A DNA stretch of 57,158 nt, taken from positions 1-57,158 of the forward strand of contig JABJQG010000045.1 in assembly GCA_018663505.1 (NCBI GenBank), given 5' to 3'. Every line of letters starts with the position of its first letter. Position 1 is the stretch's first letter. The DNA comes from Pseudobdellovibrionaceae bacterium (lineage in GTDB: Bacteria > Bdellovibrionota > Bdellovibrionia > Bdellovibrionales > UBA1609). Positions 8,571-17,587 of the stretch are shown here, piece by piece. Under the pieces are notes generated by a model, which was given only the letters and a program-made list of their open reading frames with translations, had not been told where the DNA came from and ran no database searches. Position numbers and translations under genes: made by a program.

Positions 8571-10784
8571 ATGAAAAAAATAATCTATACATTTCTGATC
8601 TTAGTAACTGTATTTGTTATTTTGACCATTTATTTTTTATTCACTCCAATACCAAAGTATCTTCAATCATTTGTTAAAAATTCTGTAAACGAACAGTTAG
8701 CTAAACTGAGCGATTATCAAATGGACAGTTTGAGTGTTGAAACAAGTTTATGGGGTATACTTCAACTTAAGCCTTATGTGCTAAACGTAAAACTGAGTGA
8801 TGTTAAAAATAATAATAATTGGGTGATTATAGATGGCTTACTAGATACAAAAATGTCAGGCTCAATAATTCAAATTAAAATTAAGCCTAAAGTTAAGGTT
8901 AGTGGATTTTCCTTTCCACCAAGTATTTTTAAAGATGGAAACACCGCCATAGATGTTCGAGCTGAATTTAATTACGAGGTCAAAGAGCTTGTGAAAGTCG
9001 AAATACACCTGAATAGTAAAAATATTGAGTATATAATAAATCAATGGAAATTGAGTGTATCTAGATTATCAACTGTTTTAAACTTAGCTCCGAACAAAAC
9101 CGATATTCTGGTTAAGGTGGGAGAAGTACTTATCTCTGATATGGCGGAAGAGCATATTGTTAATATCAAAGAAATCGAATTTCAAAACACAGCTTTATTA
9201 AAAGATCCCTTTGAATTTACTAAGAATATGAGCTCGAAATCCAATTTACATTTTAAAGAGGTAGAATTTTTATGGGGAGATTTTTATTTTTTCAAAAATT
9301 TCGCAGATACACAGCTTTCTCAAATAGTTAGACTGGATGAGATTAATCTACAGGCGAGAACATCGCTTGTGCTTAGCAAGAAACATTCAGTAGATACTGA
9401 GGTTCAAATTAATACATTTAATGATTGGCTAGTAGATAAAGATATAAATAAGGCTGAGATTCATTTAAAAAGCTCAAATATACCTTTTGTATTCTTGTAC
9501 AATTATTTAAAACCAATTTTTGCAGAACAACTTGATGACCTTGATATTAAGTTTTTAACAGGAAAATTTAAACTATCTGCAGAAATGTATGAGGGTAACA
9601 GTAAAGCTGATCTTCGAATAAATAATTTAAGTGCCGTTTCTGAGGAAAATAAATTTTACTTTAAAGGATTAAAATTACATTTGCCTATAAAATCTTATGA
9701 TGTTACTCAGGCTGAACTGTCTATTGATCATATTCTGTGGAAAAATATTCAAGGTGATTTTGAAGAAACAAAATTTAATATTTCTATTGGTCAGGATGAA
9801 TTTCAACTGAGTTCTCAAGGTGATGTGGGGATAAATTTAGGTGAATTACCTTTAAAAATGGGCCCCATTCAGATTCATAAAACTAAAATTAATAGTGTCA
9901 TGCATACTAGCTTAAGCTTAGCACCCACAACTCTTTCTCATATTTTAAAATCCACTTGTATTGTTAATAAGAGCTTGCCACCGGTAAGTATTAAGTCAAA
10001 AAAATTAGACATTACTATGTCTGATGATCGTTTTGTTGTGGGTGGGAAAGTGAACGCTTCTTTGTTTGATGGATTAGTTACCTTAAAAGATGTAAAGTTA
10101 TTTCGATTGTTTTCTGACATTCCTGAGACACAGTTTAATTTAAACTGGAACGGGCTTAAATTACAATCCATGGGAAATTGGCTAAATTTTGGAAAGATGC
10201 AGGGGGTTTTTGAAGGTTATCTTTCAAATGTGGTGCTTCAGCAATCATTACCCACTCAATTTAATTTTAAAGCTCATTTGCAGCCTTACCAAGAAAATGA
10301 AGTGGTGTTTTCCACCGAGGCTATGAAAAACTTTGTAAGTTTAGTTACAGCCAATGATATTGGCAAGACCATGCCTGCCTATTTGAGCTGGTTTGCCTTC
10401 AGTTGGCCATCAGACTTATTAGGTGGTTATAATATAAATTATGCAGGGGTTTCCTTATATGCAGTGAATGGGTCAATTTTATTAGAAACCCTAGACCCGC
10501 CCAGTGTCATAGAAAAAGAAAAAAAGCATTATTTGTTATATGGACAAAGGTTTAAGATGCCACTGGTGTCCTCATCCTACCCTGTGGTTTTAGACGCCTT
10601 TGGGGTGACCCACTTCTTTCGTCATGTTCAAAGACAACTAGATAGCCTACAAAAAAGTAAAATAAAGGATGAAAAATCCAAGGCAAAAGGTGTAGAATTA
10701 AAAGACAATAATATTACGGAAACAATAACTCAAGTGGAGAATAATAAAGATGAAACAGCCTGCTTTCAGTGGAAGAATAATTAA
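8571..10784 (+). CDS. YdbH/AsmA-like inner-membrane-anchored envelope protein
   Basis: 737 residues: one N-terminal transmembrane helix (about 4-27) and a long beta-strand-rich periplasmic part with no enzyme motifs, as in AsmA-like bridge proteins (TamB, YhdP, YdbH). The assignment to YdbH rests on context: the next gene encodes a DUF1318 (YdbL-type) lipoprotein overlapping it by 35 nt. In E. coli ydbH is followed by ynbE and ydbL, and YdbH takes part in moving phospholipid to the outer membrane. The C-terminus (about 690-737) is Lys/Glu-rich and lies in the overlap. No clear ribosome site precedes the ATG, so translation may be coupled to the peptidase gene upstream. Confidence 0.65.
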   Translation: MKKIIYTFLILVTVFVILTIYFLFTPIPKYLQSFVKNSVNEQLAKLSDYQMDSLSVETSLWGILQLKPYVLNVKLSDVKNNNNWVIIDGLLDTKMSGSIIQIKIKPKVKVSGFSFPPSIFKDGNTAIDVRAEFNYEVKELVKVEIHLNSKNIEYIINQWKLSVSRLSTVLNLAPNKTDILVKVGEVLISDMAEEHIVNIKEIEFQNTALLKDPFEFTKNMSSKSNLHFKEVEFLWGDFYFFKNFADTQLSQIVRLDEINLQARTSLVLSKKHSVDTEVQINTFNDWLVDKDINKAEIHLKSSNIPFVFLYNYLKPIFAEQLDDLDIKFLTGKFKLSAEMYEGNSKADLRINNLSAVSEENKFYFKGLKLHLPIKSYDVTQAELSIDHILWKNIQGDFEETKFNISIGQDEFQLSSQGDVGINLGELPLKMGPIQIHKTKINSVMHTSLSLAPTTLSHILKSTCIVNKSLPPVSIKSKKLDITMSDDRFVVGGKVNASLFDGLVTLKDVKLFRLFSDIPETQFNLNWNGLKLQSMGNWLNFGKMQGVFEGYLSNVVLQQSLPTQFNFKAHLQPYQENEVVFSTEAMKNFVSLVTANDIGKTMPAYLSWFAFSWPSDLLGGYNINYAGVSLYAVNGSILLETLDPPSVIEKEKKHYLLYGQRFKMPLVSSSYPVVLDAFGVTHFFRHVQRQLDSLQKSKIKDEKSKAKGVELKDNNITETITQVENNKDETACFQWKNN

Positions 10785-11385
10785 ATACATAATTTTGTTA
10801 ACCTTAACTTCTCTATTTATTTCCTGTGTTACTGTGAATGTAAACTTCCCAGAAGGTGCTGTGCAAAAAGCTGCTGATAATTATGTGAAAGATCTCTATC
10901 GTGCTAAAGAAAAAGTTGAAACAGAGGAAAAATCAGAAACTAAAAAATCCACAGATGAAAAGGCTCTAGTATTAGAAAACGGGGCATATAAAGTAGCATC
11001 GCTAATGGATGTTCTGATCCCTAAAGCCCATGCCCAAATTAATTTTAGTGTGAGTAACGCAGACATCAGTGAAATTAAAAAGAGACAAGTTTCTCGCTTA
11101 GCTAATATTGATAAGTATAAAAAGAAAGGCTTTATCGGAGAATCCGAAGAAGGCTTACTTGTATTTAAGGCCACTAAGTTGAGAGCTATTGAAAAAAAGA
11201 GAGTGCAAAAAATAATTAAAAAAGAGAACGAAGATAGAGAAAACTTGTATAATGAAATTGCCTCAGAAAATAATGTATCTTCAGCCCAAAAACCACAAGT
11301 ATCAAAAAGCTTCTCTAAATCCTTTAAGAAAATTTCCCCAAAAGGCACTTGGATCCAAGCAGATGGGCAGTGGTCTAAAAAGTAA
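10750..11385 (+). CDS. DUF1318 (YdbL-like) lipoprotein, possibly merging YnbE and YdbL roles
   Basis: 211 residues with a lipobox ending ISC (Cys26). Immediately after it comes VTVNVNFPEGAVQKAAD, a motif typical of DUF1318 lipoproteins and reminiscent of YnbE. A charged linker follows (about 55-75), then a short hydrophobic patch ending in AHAQ. The C-terminal half fits the YdbL core: GFIGESEEGLL, then NLYNEIASENNVS, then the closing KGTWIQADGQW. E. coli encodes the small lipoprotein YnbE and periplasmic YdbL separately; here one chain may do both jobs. It overlaps the YdbH-like gene by 35 nt, indicating translational coupling. A REP-like palindrome follows the stop. Confidence 0.7.
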   Translation: MKQPAFSGRIIKYIILLTLTSLFISCVTVNVNFPEGAVQKAADNYVKDLYRAKEKVETEEKSETKKSTDEKALVLENGAYKVASLMDVLIPKAHAQINFSVSNADISEIKKRQVSRLANIDKYKKKGFIGESEEGLLVFKATKLRAIEKKRVQKIIKKENEDRENLYNEIASENNVSSAQKPQVSKSFSKSFKKISPKGTWIQADGQWSKK

Positions 11386-11390
11386 GACAT

Positions 11391-11406
11391 AAGGTGTCTG
11401 GCACTT
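11391..11406. repeat. REP-like palindrome
   Basis: AAGGTGTCTGGCACTT begins 5 nt after the stop of the DUF1318 gene. It is an imperfect palindrome and a variant of the elements at 5986 and 14868-15035. Confidence 0.55.
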
Positions 11407-11518
11407 TGAAGAATTTCCTTGATGTATACTCCGTGAATACACAAATAGACTAAAAAACTTTATAATTTCAATGGCTTCGACGATAATAGGTAAAATCACC
11501 TTATCACAGGAGCCTTTT

Positions 11519-13360
11519 ATGAAAGTACATAATCAGTTTTTAAATCTAACAAGTATTCTAATCTTGTTAACAATTTTAATACAAGCCTGCTCATTACAAC
11601 CAAAAGGTAATCAAGGTTTAGAGCCCTATCCAGCAATTACTCTAGATATTAAAAAGATGAATTCTTGTGAGGAGTTCAAAAAAATACACTCTCAAATCGA
11701 AGAAAAAAAATCTTACTATAGCCGTAAATACCGCCAAAATAGAGTTTATAGCGTAGCAATGTCAGGCTCAGCTGAAACATCTAATGCCGTTCAAACTAAC
11801 GTACAAGAAGCAAGTGTTGATGAAGCTGACTATGTTAAACAGTCAGACGACCAACTATTTGTAAGTAGATATGGGGGGATTGAAGTTTTAGATAAAAATA
11901 CACTGGAAAGTTATGGTGAGTTAAATTTACCTAAATCAATGCGAGCAAATTTGTATACATATAAAGATTATCTAATTGCATTTGCTGCAACTCAAAATTT
12001 AGACCAATCTTATTGGCAAGGGTACACTGAAGTGAATATTTATAGGTTACAAAGGAACAATATTCCAATATTGCAAGAAACAAAATTATTTGATGGACAG
12101 TATAGTCAGGTAAGGAGAGATAAAAATGACATTTATTTTGTTATCAATCATTCTCAATATAGTTATTCTCATGAGATAAGCCAATTAGATACAGATATCT
12201 TTGGGATTTCTTGCAATGATATCTACCATAAAAATATATTAGATGCTTCACTTTCTATTACACAAGTTCTTAAATTGGATATCCTAAATGGCCAGCATCA
12301 AAGTGTTGGTGTTTTAGGAAATGCAGATCATATATATATGGTGGATCAGAATTTATATTTAATAAACAATTCTCCTCGAAGCTTTTCGGGTTATGGTTTT
12401 TCCAGCAATAATGAAGACTATATTGTTAAGAAAATAGATGTAGGAAATAATATGCAGGTGACCGGCGTGGGTAGAGGTTATGGTTATATTAAAGACTCTT
12501 GGGCGTTAAAAGAAATTGATGATTCTCTAGTGGTAGCCTCAACATCAAGAAGTGGTAGTGGGTTGAGAGATTTAAGCAATCACCTTTTAGTATTTCGAGA
12601 AAATGGACACAATCTTTTAGAAATACAAGGGGCCTATAAAAATTTTGGATTAACAGAGGACATTAGAGCTGTGAGGTATTTTGATCGAAAAGCTTATGTT
12701 GTTACATTTAAAAAAACAGATCCTTTGTTTATTTTTGACCTTAAAGATTTATCTTCCCCTCAATTGTTGGGTGAGCTTAAGGTTCCTGGTTTTTCTACCT
12801 ATTTACACCCCATTGGTAAGGGGCAATTGGTTGGAGTTGGTTTTGATGCAGAAGATGCCGGGGATTTTGCGTGGTTTCAAGGAATTCAAGTGTCCCTATT
12901 TGATGTTTCAGACAGCTCTAATCCACAACGTTCGGATGTAAAGATTCATGGGGAAAGAGGATCAAGTAGCCTTGTGAATTCAGACCATCATGCCTTTTTC
13001 TATAGTGAGAAGGAGAGCATACTGGCATTGCCAGTTCTTGAACTGGATAAAAATGGCAATAAAGTTTTCTCAGGGGCAGCCATTTATAGTCTTGATCAGG
13101 GATCACTAAATCTCAAGGCAGAAATAACTCACATTGAATTCCTTGAAAGCCCATGTGAGAGTGGAGCGTGGTGGAGGTGGTGGACTTATAATTCTCAAAC
13201 ACCAGATATTGAAAGAGTGTATATCATTGACCATAACTTGGTTTCATTTTCTCAGTTGGGAGTGGTTTCATATAATCTGGATTCACTTGAGGTAACAAAT
13301 GAACATAAGTTTTCAAGACAAGTAGATATTTGTTCGAATCACCAAAATCATTGGATGTAA
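11519..13360 (+). CDS. Lipoprotein with C-terminal beta-propeller domain (PF09826-like)
   Basis: 614 residues. A signal with lipobox IQAC is followed by a short helical segment. Then comes the hallmark opening of the secreted beta-propeller family, TNVQEASVDEADYVKQ, with repeated strands such as IEVLDKNTLESYGELNLP and YVVTFKKTDPLFIFDL. Family members are exported proteins of unknown function that may bind partners or substrates. I chose the ATG at 11519 because CAGGAG precedes it; an ATG at 11471 in frame has no ribosome site and would bury the signal. It seems monocistronic, 134 nt after the DUF1318 gene. A Trp-rich CxxxAWWRWW patch near the C-terminus is distinctive. Confidence 0.75.
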   Translation: MKVHNQFLNLTSILILLTILIQACSLQPKGNQGLEPYPAITLDIKKMNSCEEFKKIHSQIEEKKSYYSRKYRQNRVYSVAMSGSAETSNAVQTNVQEASVDEADYVKQSDDQLFVSRYGGIEVLDKNTLESYGELNLPKSMRANLYTYKDYLIAFAATQNLDQSYWQGYTEVNIYRLQRNNIPILQETKLFDGQYSQVRRDKNDIYFVINHSQYSYSHEISQLDTDIFGISCNDIYHKNILDASLSITQVLKLDILNGQHQSVGVLGNADHIYMVDQNLYLINNSPRSFSGYGFSSNNEDYIVKKIDVGNNMQVTGVGRGYGYIKDSWALKEIDDSLVVASTSRSGSGLRDLSNHLLVFRENGHNLLEIQGAYKNFGLTEDIRAVRYFDRKAYVVTFKKTDPLFIFDLKDLSSPQLLGELKVPGFSTYLHPIGKGQLVGVGFDAEDAGDFAWFQGIQVSLFDVSDSSNPQRSDVKIHGERGSSSLVNSDHHAFFYSEKESILALPVLELDKNGNKVFSGAAIYSLDQGSLNLKAEITHIEFLESPCESGAWWRWWTYNSQTPDIERVYIIDHNLVSFSQLGVVSYNLDSLEVTNEHKFSRQVDICSNHQNHWM

Positions 13361-13518
13361 TTGGTGTTTCAAATTGAGACGTATATGTATACTAAATTTG
13401 TTGATACTACATATAAATAAAATAATAAACATGTAATATCAATTAGTTAGATGTTATTTTGTATACTATATATGATATATTTCTTTATTTTAATTTGAAA
13501 ATAGGCGATAATAGATTT

Positions 13519-14367
13519 ATGAATGAAAAAAGGCCAGTTGTTTTTAATTATGATGATTATAGGGCTTACCTTAGTGAGCTCTATACCTTTTTAAAAAAGG
13601 ACTCTCGTTTTTTTTCATACCGTTATTTTTCAAAAGTAGCTGGTTTTAGTTCTCCTAATATTTTGAAACTTGTTATGGAGGGTCAGCGTAATTTATCTAA
13701 AGATGGAGTAAAGAAATTTAACAAGGGTTTGAAACACAACACCTCAGAAGCTGATTTTTTTACAATTTTAGTTAATTTCAATCAGGCCAAAAATACCATT
13801 GAAAAACAAAAGGCAGCTGAAAGTCTTATGAAGCATAAAGCTTATAAAAGGTTTCATCCTTTAACTCAGTCTGAATTTAAGTACTATACCTACTGGTACT
13901 ACATTCCAATAAGGGAGCTTGTAGCGGCACCTTATTTTAAAAATGATCCAGTATGGATTGCCAAGCAGTTGTCTCCAGAGATTACTGCCCAACAAGCCAA
14001 AGAAGCAATAAAAGAGTTATGCCTTTTGGGTTTGTTAAAAAAAGATGAAACGGGCAAATTAACTCAGTCAAGCCCTGATGTTACTGCGGCAGATGCAGTT
14101 GGCTCAACATTTGTGGCCAGATTTCATAGGGAAATGTTAAGGTTGGCCTCCGAATCCATAGACCGATTTAAAAGTGATCAGCGGGAGATTTCATCATCAA
14201 CAATTTTGGTATCAGAGGAGAATTTTAATAAAGTGAAAAGCTTAGTACAAAAATTTAGAGACGATTTGGTGGCAATCACTAGTGAAGATCCAGATCCCCA
14301 AATGATATGTCAAATTGGTTTGCAATTATTTCCTCTTTCTAAAAAAAATGGAGCAGAAAATGAATAG
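13519..14367 (+). CDS. TIGR02147-family (DUF4423) putative transcriptional regulator
   Basis: 282 residues. The opening VFNYDDYRAYLSELYTFLKK, the helix pair YFSKVAGFSSPNILKLVMEG and the later FHPLTQSEFKYYTYWYYIPIREL are characteristic of the TIGR02147 family, found mostly in Bdellovibrionota and Fibrobacteres and thought to be DNA-binding regulators. The ATG at 13519 gives the usual family length; the frame is open upstream to a TTG at 13459, but that region is AT-rich and promoter-like. The last 8 nt overlap the start of a lipoprotein gene, so the two are co-expressed and probably functionally linked. Confidence 0.8.
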   Translation: MNEKRPVVFNYDDYRAYLSELYTFLKKDSRFFSYRYFSKVAGFSSPNILKLVMEGQRNLSKDGVKKFNKGLKHNTSEADFFTILVNFNQAKNTIEKQKAAESLMKHKAYKRFHPLTQSEFKYYTYWYYIPIRELVAAPYFKNDPVWIAKQLSPEITAQQAKEAIKELCLLGLLKKDETGKLTQSSPDVTAADAVGSTFVARFHREMLRLASESIDRFKSDQREISSSTILVSEENFNKVKSLVQKFRDDLVAITSEDPDPQMICQIGLQLFPLSKKNGAENE

Positions 14368-14869
14368 ATTAATAAATATAGTTTTTATGTTGTTTGCTTT
14401 ACAACTATTAAGTTCATGCGACTCTAATTGTGGAACAGTTACCGGAAATCCATTTAGTTGTGCAAAAGAGAAAATCCCGTCGCATGCTAATACTGGGAGT
14501 CCAATTATTACAGATTATTTCTCAACATCTCTAAGAAGTTTTACATGCCAACGCATATCTACCTGTCACAATAATATAACGGCCACAGAATGTAACAATG
14601 AGTTTTTAAATATCACAAATATCGATACAGAAATTGGTCTTAGTTCGGGAGTTTACACCAGTTTCTCAGACATTCAGGTGGCCGAGCAGAATAATAATAT
14701 TTCTGCAAATGTAACACAAGGAAACCTATGCCTAACAGAGCTCAACACAATCACCTGTGAAAACACTCTCATGCAAAATGCTTACGACTCAACAGCACTA
14801 TCCCCCCTAGAGGGAGTAGCCCAGCTTATCTCCCAAGGTACAACCAGCTGCCAAGCCACATTCCAATAA
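14360..14869 (+). CDS. Cys-rich lipoprotein coupled to the TIGR02147 regulator
   Basis: 169 residues with lipobox LLSSC and at least nine further cysteines (two near the new N-terminus, a TCQRISTCHNN pair, others near the C-terminus), suggesting a small disulfide-stabilised surface protein. No family is recognised. I chose the ATG at 14360, with GGAG 6-7 nt upstream, which overlaps the regulator gene; the longer frame from 14315 would hide the signal. The stop codon abuts the first arm of the REPIN-like element. Confidence 0.7.
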   Translation: MNRLINIVFMLFALQLLSSCDSNCGTVTGNPFSCAKEKIPSHANTGSPIITDYFSTSLRSFTCQRISTCHNNITATECNNEFLNITNIDTEIGLSSGVYTSFSDIQVAEQNNNISANVTQGNLCLTELNTITCENTLMQNAYDSTALSPLEGVAQLISQGTTSCQATFQ

Positions 14870-15035
14870 AGTGCCAGGCATCTTTTGCGGATGCAGGGAG
14901 TTAAATGAAACATTTAAACTTCTCATACAAGTATCGAAAAGTAACAGAAATAAAATGAGATGCTGGTGAAATGCAGAGCCGATAAAAGACGATATTATAA
15001 CACATCACATCCGCAAAAGATGCCTGGCATCTTTT
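14868..15035. repeat. REPIN-like element: two inverted REP palindromes around a spacer
   Basis: Left arm 14868-14893 contains GTGCCAGGCATCTTTTGCGGATG. The right arm 15008-15035 is its inverted copy, beginning CATCCGCAAAAGATGCC. The right palindrome itself (15015-15035) is perfect: AAAAGATGCC and GGCATCTTTT around one T. The arms match over about 25 bp, far beyond the palindrome, and enclose roughly 114 bp of unrelated sequence. Inverted REP pairs are the unit of dispersal of REPIN/BIME elements. It fills the gap between two convergent genes, includes the stop codon of the minus gene, and may act as a bidirectional terminator. Confidence 0.75.
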
Positions 15036-15975
15036 AGGAGAAGAACTGGCCTTGGTAGATACCTTGGTCACGCATGTGGTCTATGAAGTATTGGTAGTTA
15101 TACATTTTTCTTGCTGTCCATTTTGGGGCCACGAGTTCTTCGTGGCGGCTGGCTACGGCGGATAGGCGATGGACAGCGATGTTTGGATCTAAGTGTTGTA
15201 AAAACAATGTTGCTTTTTTTGCATAGTCTTCCATACTTATGGGTTCAAAGTTTCCCTGATTATATATTTCCTCTAGGGGGGTACCTTTAAGCACGTGTAG
15301 GTTATGGAGCTTCACATCGTTGACGCCAAGTTCAGAAAATATCTTGGCGGTTTGGATGACTTCCTCTTCGGTTTCATTGGGCATTCCAAATATCAGATGA
15401 ACGCCTATTTTTATTTTTGGACATTTTTCTTTAATTTTTTTTATGGCCCAAATAGATTTATCTCCACTATGTCCACGTTCCATCCATTTAAGATCTTGTT
15501 CGTTTAAACTCTGTACACCAATTTCTACATATACACTTTTTGTCTCAGCAATCTCATTCCATAATTTAAAAACAGACTCAGAAATACAATCGGGACGCGT
15601 GCCCACAACAATACCCACCACATCATCAAAGTTTAAAGCCTCTAAAATTTGACTCCTTAATTGAGAGACTTTTTGGAAAGTGTTTGTGTAGGACTGAAAA
15701 TAAATTAAAAACTGGTTTACTTTATTGCGAATACGAACGGTTTGTTTATTCTTAATAACTTGTTCTTTTAAAGACAATTGCCGATTTTCAGGAAAAGCTG
15801 CCGAGCCCCAGTGATCACAAAAAACACAGAGTTTCATGCCCTTGAGACCTTCACGGTTAGGACAGGTCTGGGCCATACTCACAGGTATTTTATAGACCTT
15901 TTCACCATACACTTTTTTGTACAGCTGATTGATGGGATAATAAGGTAGCCCTTGCCATGATAATACGTTATCCAT
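15034..15975 (-). CDS. yhcC: YhcC/TIGR01212-family radical SAM protein
   Basis: 313 residues. The cluster-binding signature near residue 38 is CPNREGLKGMKLCVFC: three cysteines with a long first gap, as in TIGR01212 proteins rather than the classical CxxxCxxC. Other family features follow: the YFQSYTNTF segment, GTRPDCI, the VEIGVQSL motif and GVHLIFGMPNET. Members are radical SAM enzymes related to tRNA-modifying Elp3-like proteins; the exact reaction is not established. The gene is divergent from the methyltransferase at 16024 with 48 bp between the starts. No clear ribosome site precedes the ATG. Its stop codon lies inside the REPIN-like element. Confidence 0.88.
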   Translation of the reverse strand: MDNVLSWQGLPYYPINQLYKKVYGEKVYKIPVSMAQTCPNREGLKGMKLCVFCDHWGSAAFPENRQLSLKEQVIKNKQTVRIRNKVNQFLIYFQSYTNTFQKVSQLRSQILEALNFDDVVGIVVGTRPDCISESVFKLWNEIAETKSVYVEIGVQSLNEQDLKWMERGHSGDKSIWAIKKIKEKCPKIKIGVHLIFGMPNETEEEVIQTAKIFSELGVNDVKLHNLHVLKGTPLEEIYNQGNFEPISMEDYAKKATLFLQHLDPNIAVHRLSAVASRHEELVAPKWTARKMYNYQYFIDHMRDQGIYQGQFFS

Positions 15976-16023
15976 ATTTATGGAGTAGCTAATTTATGGA
16001 GATTCATCAATAGAATAAAAAAA

Positions 16024-16770
16024 ATGAGTAATTTTAACTATAAAATTCAAATAACTGCGGACGGTTCTCCTAGTTTAGAGCTCATAGGCCCCCGAAATAC
16101 GGCAGAAACCATGCACTCTAAGGCCGGGGCCTTCGAAGAAAGCCTGTATATTTACCTGAGAGTGGTGAAGTCAGTAGTAGAACAAGATTTACCCCTTTCC
16201 TTTTATTCTTTAGGTTTAGGGCTGGGATATAATGAATTTATTCTAATTTCTTACTTAATCTCAGTAAAAACAGATATGTCTCAACTAAAAATTGTGAGTT
16301 CCGAGCACCATCCTGAACTCATCGATCAGTTAAAACTAACCGTTCAAAACCACTCAGAAGATCGTGAGAACATATCGCCAATTCAAGCCTGTTACCATCA
16401 AGTTATAAAATTATGCACAGAATACTTCAAAATTTCAAAAACAGAATTATACACTAAAGTCAGTGAGCTGATTCAAAACAATCAGTGGGAGTTTCATTCA
16501 GCTTTAAATCAAAGTTGTTTAGCTAAAAACAATATTAGATTTTCAGGAATATTTTACGACGCTTTCAGTGAACAATTTGCAGAAGATCTATGGCAAGAAA
16601 AGTTTCTCACGGAGTTTCTTAAAACACATGCGGCTAAAAATTGTATTGTATCTTCCTACGCAGCAAAAGGTACATTAAGAAGGGCACTAGAAGCTCAGGG
16701 CTTCCAGCTGAAAAAATCTTCTGGTTTCAAAGGAAAACGTGAATCCACAAATGCAGTTAGATTGAATTAG
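16024..16770 (+). CDS. MnmC-like (COG4121) SAM-dependent methyltransferase
   Basis: 248 residues. The Rossmann-type SAM site is recognisable in FYSLGLGLGYNEF (about 60-72). The C-terminal signatures GIFYDAFSEQFAEDLW and SSYAAKGTLRRALEAQGF, with FKGKRES after it, are those of the MnmC methyltransferase domain, which performs the last step of mnm5s2U formation in tRNA wobble positions. Here it is a free-standing methyltransferase domain without the FAD oxidase part of the E. coli bifunctional MnmC. The residues between 90 and 160 are poorly conserved, so the exact substrate is inferred. It is divergent from the yhcC-like gene. Confidence 0.75.
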   Translation: MSNFNYKIQITADGSPSLELIGPRNTAETMHSKAGAFEESLYIYLRVVKSVVEQDLPLSFYSLGLGLGYNEFILISYLISVKTDMSQLKIVSSEHHPELIDQLKLTVQNHSEDRENISPIQACYHQVIKLCTEYFKISKTELYTKVSELIQNNQWEFHSALNQSCLAKNNIRFSGIFYDAFSEQFAEDLWQEKFLTEFLKTHAAKNCIVSSYAAKGTLRRALEAQGFQLKKSSGFKGKRESTNAVRLN

Positions 16771-16834
16771 ATACGGTTGGTGATTAGACTAAGGAGAGTG
16801 CATGAAAAAAGCATAGATTGAATGGTGGGAAAAA

Positions 16835-17587
16835 TTAAAGGCTAGGAACTACTTTTAAGTCAATAATAATAGATTCATTTAAATCACTAATCTTAATATT
16901 TGGGCTAATAAATTCAGGGACACCTAGTTCGCCCTTGTCAGTATATGTTTTTCCATTTCCAGTAAAGTTCTTATTTAAATTTAGATTTTTATGTAAATAT
17001 TTTCGAACTTCCCAGAGCTCTCCCCCTTGTTGCCTTAAAGAATTATAGACTTCTTCAGGACTGGAAACTGCAATGTTAGAATAGGCACTGATAAGGTGCG
17101 GGATGTTACGTGATATTTTAATTACCATGTCTTGTGAGTAAGCATTTTTATAAAAATTGGATTGATTAGCGTGTACCCAGTTAACAAGTTTACCTACATT
17201 TTCCCATGAGGCCGAAGTTATCATGGCATTGTTTTTAAAAATTACGATTTTAAAAAAATACCCTTCATGCAGTAATTTGTGAATATATTTATCTGGGTAA
17301 CCCACTTTAATCAGTTTGTCGTAATCACTCAAAGTAGTCAGTTCTTCTATACCTTTAGAATCTAAATAAAAAACAATTTTTCTATTTAAGTCATGAGTCA
17401 TAGTTAAGAAATCACTATCTTGTTTACCACGTAGAATCCTTGCAAAAATTTTATTATTTACTTTTGATAAAGTTTTAGATTTAAAGGCAGTTGCAATTTC
17501 ATAAACTTTTTGGACAGGAGTTGCTAATATGCTAGATGACATAAAAATTAATATTATGGTTGAAAACAGGGTAACTAATTTTATCAT
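16835..17587 (-). CDS. Secreted protein of unknown function
   Basis: 250 residues beginning MIKLVTLFSTIILIFMSSS with an ILA cleavage region, a Sec signal peptide; the rest has no membrane segment. The mature protein is basic and mixed alpha/beta with no cysteines and no motif I recognise. The segment KNNAMITSASWENVGKLVNWV loosely recalls phospholipase D-like sequences, but the HKD motif is absent. AAAGG precedes the ATG at a long spacing. It stands alone between the methyltransferase and the Rsm22-like gene. Confidence 0.6.
   Translation of the reverse strand: MIKLVTLFSTIILIFMSSSILATPVQKVYEIATAFKSKTLSKVNNKIFARILRGKQDSDFLTMTHDLNRKIVFYLDSKGIEELTTLSDYDKLIKVGYPDKYIHKLLHEGYFFKIVIFKNNAMITSASWENVGKLVNWVHANQSNFYKNAYSQDMVIKISRNIPHLISAYSNIAVSSPEEVYNSLRQQGGELWEVRKYLHKNLNLNKNFTGNGKTYTDKGELGVPEFISPNIKISDLNESIIIDLKVVPSL

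Noticed and set aside
10896-11499. Minus-strand open frames opposite the DUF1318 lipoprotein gene
   Set aside because: They lack ribosome sites and family similarity, while the plus strand has a lipobox and conserved domain.
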